6,799 nt of DNA, taken from the NCBI GenBank assembly GCA_016763715.1, contig JAESTG010000246.1, forward strand, positions 1-6,799, written 5' to 3'. A model generated the notes under the pieces. It saw nothing but the letters and a program-made list of their open reading frames with translations. It was not told the DNA's origin and made no database searches. Positions 5,501 to 6,799 of the stretch are shown here, one piece after another. The DNA is from Flavobacteriaceae bacterium. Lineage in GTDB: Bacteria > Bacteroidota > Bacteroidia > Flavobacteriales > Flavobacteriaceae. Made by a program: the position numbers and the translations under genes. Position 1 is the first letter of the stretch; each line of letters opens with the position of its first letter.

Positions 5501-6799
5501 TAGATGCTGGAGTACAGGCTAGTATTGGTGGCGGAACACCTACTGGTGGAGTTTATTCTGGAACAGGGGTTACCGATGATGGAAATGGAACAACCTATAG
5601 CTTCGATCCTGCTGCTGCAGGTGTTGGAACTCACACACTAACCTATTCCTTTACAGACACCAATGGATGTAGTAATAGCGCAACCGATGATGTGGAAGTA
5701 TTCGCATTACCTACTGTTACCTTCACCGCCCCTGCCGATTTATGTGAAGATGATGGGGTACAGACTGGACTTGGTGGTGGAACACCTACTGGTGGTATTT
5801 ACTCTGGAGCAGGAGTTACCGATGACGGAAATGGAATGACCTACAGCTTTAACCCTACCACAGCTGGTGTTGGAATTCACACATTAACATATACATTTAT
5901 CGATACTAATGGTTGTAGCAATAGTGCAACTGATGATATAGAAATTTTCGCTACGCCTGGAAGTAGTGGCCCCACTATTACGTACAACATAAATACTTCA
6001 GGTCAAGGAGCATGTGCCAACCCTGGCATTGACGCAACCTTTAATTGTGCAAATGATGGACAACCTCCATTGGATCTAGGAAGTTTTTTGGATACTAATA
6101 CTCCGGGGAGTACATTGAATAGCATTGACCTAATTATATATGGTGCATGTTCAGGAGATGTAGAGTTTTTCCTAAATGGTGTCTCTATTGCTACTGGAAC
6201 CGCTACAGGGCTTTCCTGTTCTTGCCAATCTATAGCAAGTGACCCGAATATCCCACAGAACTATACAGTAATTGTAACATCAGCAATGCAGGCGGCCTTT
6301 ATAGCGGGAGGGATGAATACTCTTTCTGTTTCTACTTCTAATTCTGCTTTTGGTGCACAATGCTTCTATGGAGCTGATATTACCTTAGGTACAGGATTGT
6401 TGAACTTTACTGCTCCTGCCGATTTATGTGTAGATGCGGGAGTACAAGCAGGACTTAGTGGTGGTACACCCACTGGTGGTGTTTATTCTGGAACAGGAGT
6501 TACTGATGATGGAAACGGAACGACATACTCTTTCGATCCAGCAGCAGCTGGGGTAGGAATTCATACAATTACGTACAACTATACAGATGTTAACGGATGT
6601 TCAGGAGTAGCGAACGACAACGTTGAAGTCTTTGCACTTCCAACAGTGACTTTCACAGCACTAGCCGATCTTTGTGTTGATGCAGGAGTTCAAGCTGGAC
6701 TTGGTAGTGGATCTTCAGCGGGAGGAGTTTACTCTGGAACGGGAGTTACCGATGATGGAAACGGAACGACATACTCTTTCGATCCAGCAGCAGCTGGGG
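2461..6799 (+). CDS. Giant secreted Calx-beta/repeat surface protein, 3' end outside window
   Basis: The frame is open from ATG 2461 to the window edge, giving at least 1446 residues. Residues 1-22 are a Sec signal peptide (MKK, hydrophobic 4-16, cleavage likely after Y21-A22 before QK). The order after it is: module A1 25-256, Calx-beta 1 257-372, A2 378-593, Calx-beta 2 594-710, A3 716-928, B repeats 1-3 929-1166, a six-Cys insert 1167-1315, B4 1316-1397, and B5 from 1398 to the edge. The Calx-beta copies show the family's TTDYT, EP(D/S)ET and final NDD motifs (D303-Y304, E341-P342, and D641-Y642, E679-P680), which in Calx-beta proteins relate to calcium binding. No enzyme domain is seen. 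The composition is rich in Gly, Thr, Ala, Asp and Asn, and the B repeats resemble modules common in flavobacterial exported adhesins. A T9SS C-terminal sorting domain is expected beyond the window (inference). The start is fixed by the in-frame TAA at 2443-2445. A cell-surface or released adhesin is the best reading. Confidence 0.9.
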   Translation, partial: MKKITLVCLALFSLFFMQEGYAQKVVIVGMNHISSGAPNDGFTFVATENIPAGEVIYFTENEYAAGTNAFTFNGFPTGEAVVRYVVGAGGLATGVVVFMHETSSNTFTITCSSGNCGTSTTSTSFGNGSFNLATNGDGLYAYSDNDENILNGITQIYSAMFTGSGEAPIQNGGDMTAGVNPIGDFPMAIIVDGFPNDGDDLLGPDRVEYGFSPASLRDGVSHTAFENQSNYLSYASSQDLSIVPFTNLNLAGANPVLSVVASPTSVNENSGTGMVYTFTLDAAAVGPITAIFTVGGTAAFTTDYTQSGAVTFNASAGTVTIPNGGTTATVTLTPVGDTNLEPDETAILTLTAGTGYDAGSPSVATGTILNDDTLTVIPLVAVTGGVHTVGGTEGFSFVALNDITGGTEVFFTENEFDNTFLRFTGAEGVARWTAPGGGVSKGEVIVVTETAPNIFTTTCNSGTCGAVTLISGTFDYASNGEAMFAYTDSDTNHTNGITSISSVLFTGTSVTPGGNIPASEDPSSVYVGSVVVDGFPAVAPVRTEYRFASGERGVTVDLANFQNTTNWLHAASAATLNTTPFANIIIVSGSANPTLSLTVAPNTTVEDSGTGMVYTFLLSAAAVGDITVNFSVAGTAAFTTDYTAAGAATFNAANGTAVILNGNNSVAVTLTPVVDAVVEPSETVELMIASGADYDGGSPNSATGTITNDDTSNSDPLVAITGMNHVTPDGFSFVAAKDIPANSIIYFTENEFDNTTLLFGTGEAVLAYTSPGTVIPAGDVIVIKETAPDVFSLTCNGNTGAACGSIALVANNLAHDTLGETLYAYEDSDNDPSNGVDDIYAVLFTGTSSSSGGSIPAIQDPSGIYLSALVVDGFPASAPSKTEYRFASGERGVAVGQADFENVANWLHGQANADLSPIPFANINIVIAFIAPADLCVDAGVQAGLSGGTPTGGVYSGTGVTDDGNGMTYSFDPASAGVGTHTLSYTFTGTTISDDIEVFALPTVAFTAPADLCVDAGVQASIGGGTPTGGVYSGTGVTDDGNGTTYSFDPAAAGVGTHTLTYSFTDTNGCSNSATDDVEVFALPTVTFTAPADLCEDDGVQTGLGGGTPTGGIYSGAGVTDDGNGMTYSFNPTTAGVGIHTLTYTFIDTNGCSNSATDDIEIFATPGSSGPTITYNINTSGQGACANPGIDATFNCANDGQPPLDLGSFLDTNTPGSTLNSIDLIIYGACSGDVEFFLNGVSIATGTATGLSCSCQSIASDPNIPQNYTVIVTSAMQAAFIAGGMNTLSVSTSNSAFGAQCFYGADITLGTGLLNFTAPADLCVDAGVQAGLSGGTPTGGVYSGTGVTDDGNGTTYSFDPAAAGVGIHTITYNYTDVNGCSGVANDNVEVFALPTVTFTALADLCVDAGVQAGLGSGSSAGGVYSGTGVTDDGNGTTYSFDPAAAG
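2533..3228 (+). repeat. A module 1 of 3 (about 232 residues)
   Basis: Residues 25-256. Landmarks are VGMNH, then G41-FTFVA, I50-PAGEVIYFTENEY through 63, a Cys pair C111/C116, NGDGLYAYSD, the phrase V191-DGFP, and a closing PFTNLN. It is the most diverged of the three copies: VEYGFSPASLRDGV replaces the TEYRFASGERGV of copies 2 and 3. The 'IPA...I.FT(E/D)NE' signature recurs in surface proteins of Bacteroidota and cyanobacteria as I remember them; I cannot assign a Pfam name. Confidence 0.7.
3229..3576 (+). repeat. Calx-beta domain 1
   Basis: Residues 257-372, starting LSVVASPTSVNENSGTG. It contains T302-D303-Y304, a G-rich TVTIPNGGTTATVTLTP strand pair, L340-EPDET and the terminal NDD (370-372). 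It is about 116 residues and shows the complete acidic motif set of Calx-beta domains. Confidence 0.85.
3592..4239 (+). repeat. A module 2 of 3 (about 216 residues)
   Basis: Residues 378-593. It shows VTGGVH, G394-FSFVA, VFFTENEFDNT from about 409, WTAPGGGVSKGEVIVV, the Cys pair C459/C464, V532-DGFP, TEYRFASGERGV and NWLHA. It is clearly closer to copy 3 than to copy 1, which suggests that a duplication of A with Calx-beta came before the split between copies 2 and 3, or that conversion has homogenised those two. Confidence 0.75.
4240..4590 (+). repeat. Calx-beta domain 2
   Basis: Residues 594-710, starting TLSLTVAPNTTVEDSGTGMVYTF. It carries T640-D641-Y642, V678-EPSET and the terminal N708-DD. 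It shares GTGMVYTF and AAAVG with Calx-beta 1 in the same positions, so the two copies descend from one internal duplication together with their A modules. Confidence 0.85.
4606..5244 (+). repeat. A module 3 of 3 (about 213 residues)
   Basis: Residues 716-928. It shows ITGMNH, G730-FSFVAAKDIPANSIIYFTEN up to residue 750, VIPAGDVIVIKETAPDVF, the Cys pair C795/C803 with a three-residue longer spacing than copies 1 and 2, V871-DGFP, TEYRFASGERGV and NWLHG. Unlike copies 1 and 2 it is followed by B repeats instead of a Calx-beta domain. Confidence 0.75.
5245..5475 (+). repeat. B repeat 1 (77 residues, short variant)
   Basis: Residues 929-1005. It begins FIAPADLCVDAG and contains GGVYSGTGVTDDGNGMTYSF and GVGTHTLSYTF. 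It lacks the DTNGCSN loop present in the other complete copies, so its Cys936 has no partner within the repeat. The fold is probably a small Ig-like or PKD-like beta-sandwich (inference). Confidence 0.75.
5476..5721 (+). repeat. B repeat 2 (82 residues)
   Basis: Residues 1006-1087, begins FTAPADLCVDAGVQA and ends EVFALPTVT. Cys1013 and Cys1070 are in the conserved ADLC and TNGC positions and could form an intradomain disulfide. The first 32 nt are identical to the start of repeat 4 (6406-6437). Confidence 0.8.
5722..5958 (+). repeat. B repeat 3 (79 residues)
   Basis: Residues 1088-1166. It reads ADLCEDDGVQTG where the others have ADLCVDAG, and closes with EIFATP instead of EVFALPTVTF, marking the point where the array is interrupted. 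The Cys pair is C1095/C1152. Confidence 0.8.
5959..6405 (+). other. 149-residue six-cysteine insert domain between B repeats 3 and 4
   Basis: Residues 1167-1315 do not match the A, B or Calx-beta units. Six Cys (1185, 1196, 1230, 1253, 1255, 1301), including a CSC, suggest three disulfides. Alternating strands such as LNSIDLIIYG, VEFFLNGVSIATG and NTLSVSTS point to a beta-sandwich, possibly a carbohydrate- or ligand-binding module. I do not recognise the family. It may be the functional head, with the B repeats as a stalk (inference). Confidence 0.6.
6406..6651 (+). repeat. B repeat 4 (82 residues)
   Basis: Residues 1316-1397, with Cys1323 and Cys1380. It restores the FTAPADLCVDAGVQAG opening after the insert. 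Its middle, 6505-6553, is identical over 49 nt to repeat 5. Confidence 0.8.
6652..6799 (+). repeat. B repeat 5, truncated by the window edge
   Basis: Residues 1398 onward, 148 nt of an expected 246 or so. It opens FTALADLCVDAGVQAGLGSGSS, so it differs from the others at APAD and GGTPTGG. It then becomes identical to repeat 4 at the DNA level up to the last base of the window. Confidence 0.8.
6751..6799 (+). repeat. Exact 49-nt direct repeat with 6505-6553
   Basis: The last 49 bases, beginning GATGATGGAAACGGAACGAC, are identical to 6505-6553, an offset of 246 nt or one B repeat. Identity of synonymous positions as well as residues indicates recent duplication or gene conversion. The true repeat may extend past the window. 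Confidence 0.85.

Noticed and set aside
5245..6799. CRISPR array or noncoding tandem repeat
   Set aside because: The periodicity of about 246 nt is in frame, preserves protein motifs and varies at silent sites, so it is a coding domain repeat.

Overview
The window looks like part of a Bacteroidota genome, most likely class Flavobacteriia. The DNA is AT-rich, ribosome binding sites lack a clear Shine-Dalgarno sequence, start codons are preceded by AT-rich leaders, and the right half encodes a very large secreted repeat protein of the kind gliding and type IX secretion (T9SS) bacteria export. This placement is inferred from sequence style; no taxonomic marker gene is present.

All convincing genes lie on the + strand. 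A tight three-gene run comes first. (1) 70-615 is a small Tat-exported protein with an intradiol ring-cleavage dioxygenase-like fold that has lost most of its iron ligands. (2) 639-1193 is a tail-collar protein of the microcystin-dependent protein (MdpB) type. (3) 1203-2342 is a branched-chain amino acid/amide-type periplasmic-binding-protein homologue with no signal peptide, and an in-frame stop just upstream rules out a hidden one. The gaps are 23 and 9 nt, so the three are probably co-transcribed. The third gene begins in the same frame as the second, three codons after its stop.

After a 118-nt gap holding an imperfect hairpin and a 10-bp-spaced direct repeat, an open frame starts at 2461 and leaves the window without a stop (at least 1446 residues). 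It encodes a signal peptide, two 'A + Calx-beta' supermodules, a third A module, three roughly 80-residue B repeats, a 149-residue six-cysteine insert and two more B repeats, the last cut by the window edge. This is a surface or secreted adhesin-like protein. Its C-terminus, where a T9SS sorting domain would be expected, is outside the window.

How the genes might cooperate is inference only. The set joins two probable extracellular non-enzymatic proteins (a degenerate dioxygenase fold and a giant adhesin), a phage-fibre-like collar protein and a soluble ligand-binding protein that appears to stay in the cytoplasm. No permease, ATPase, phage structural gene or aromatic-degradation gene accompanies them, so the obvious family labels (ABC transporter, prophage, catechol degradation) do not fit this context. 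Similar leader motifs before genes 1, 2 and 4 hint at a common transcription or translation signal. The cassette is the best candidate here for an undescribed system.
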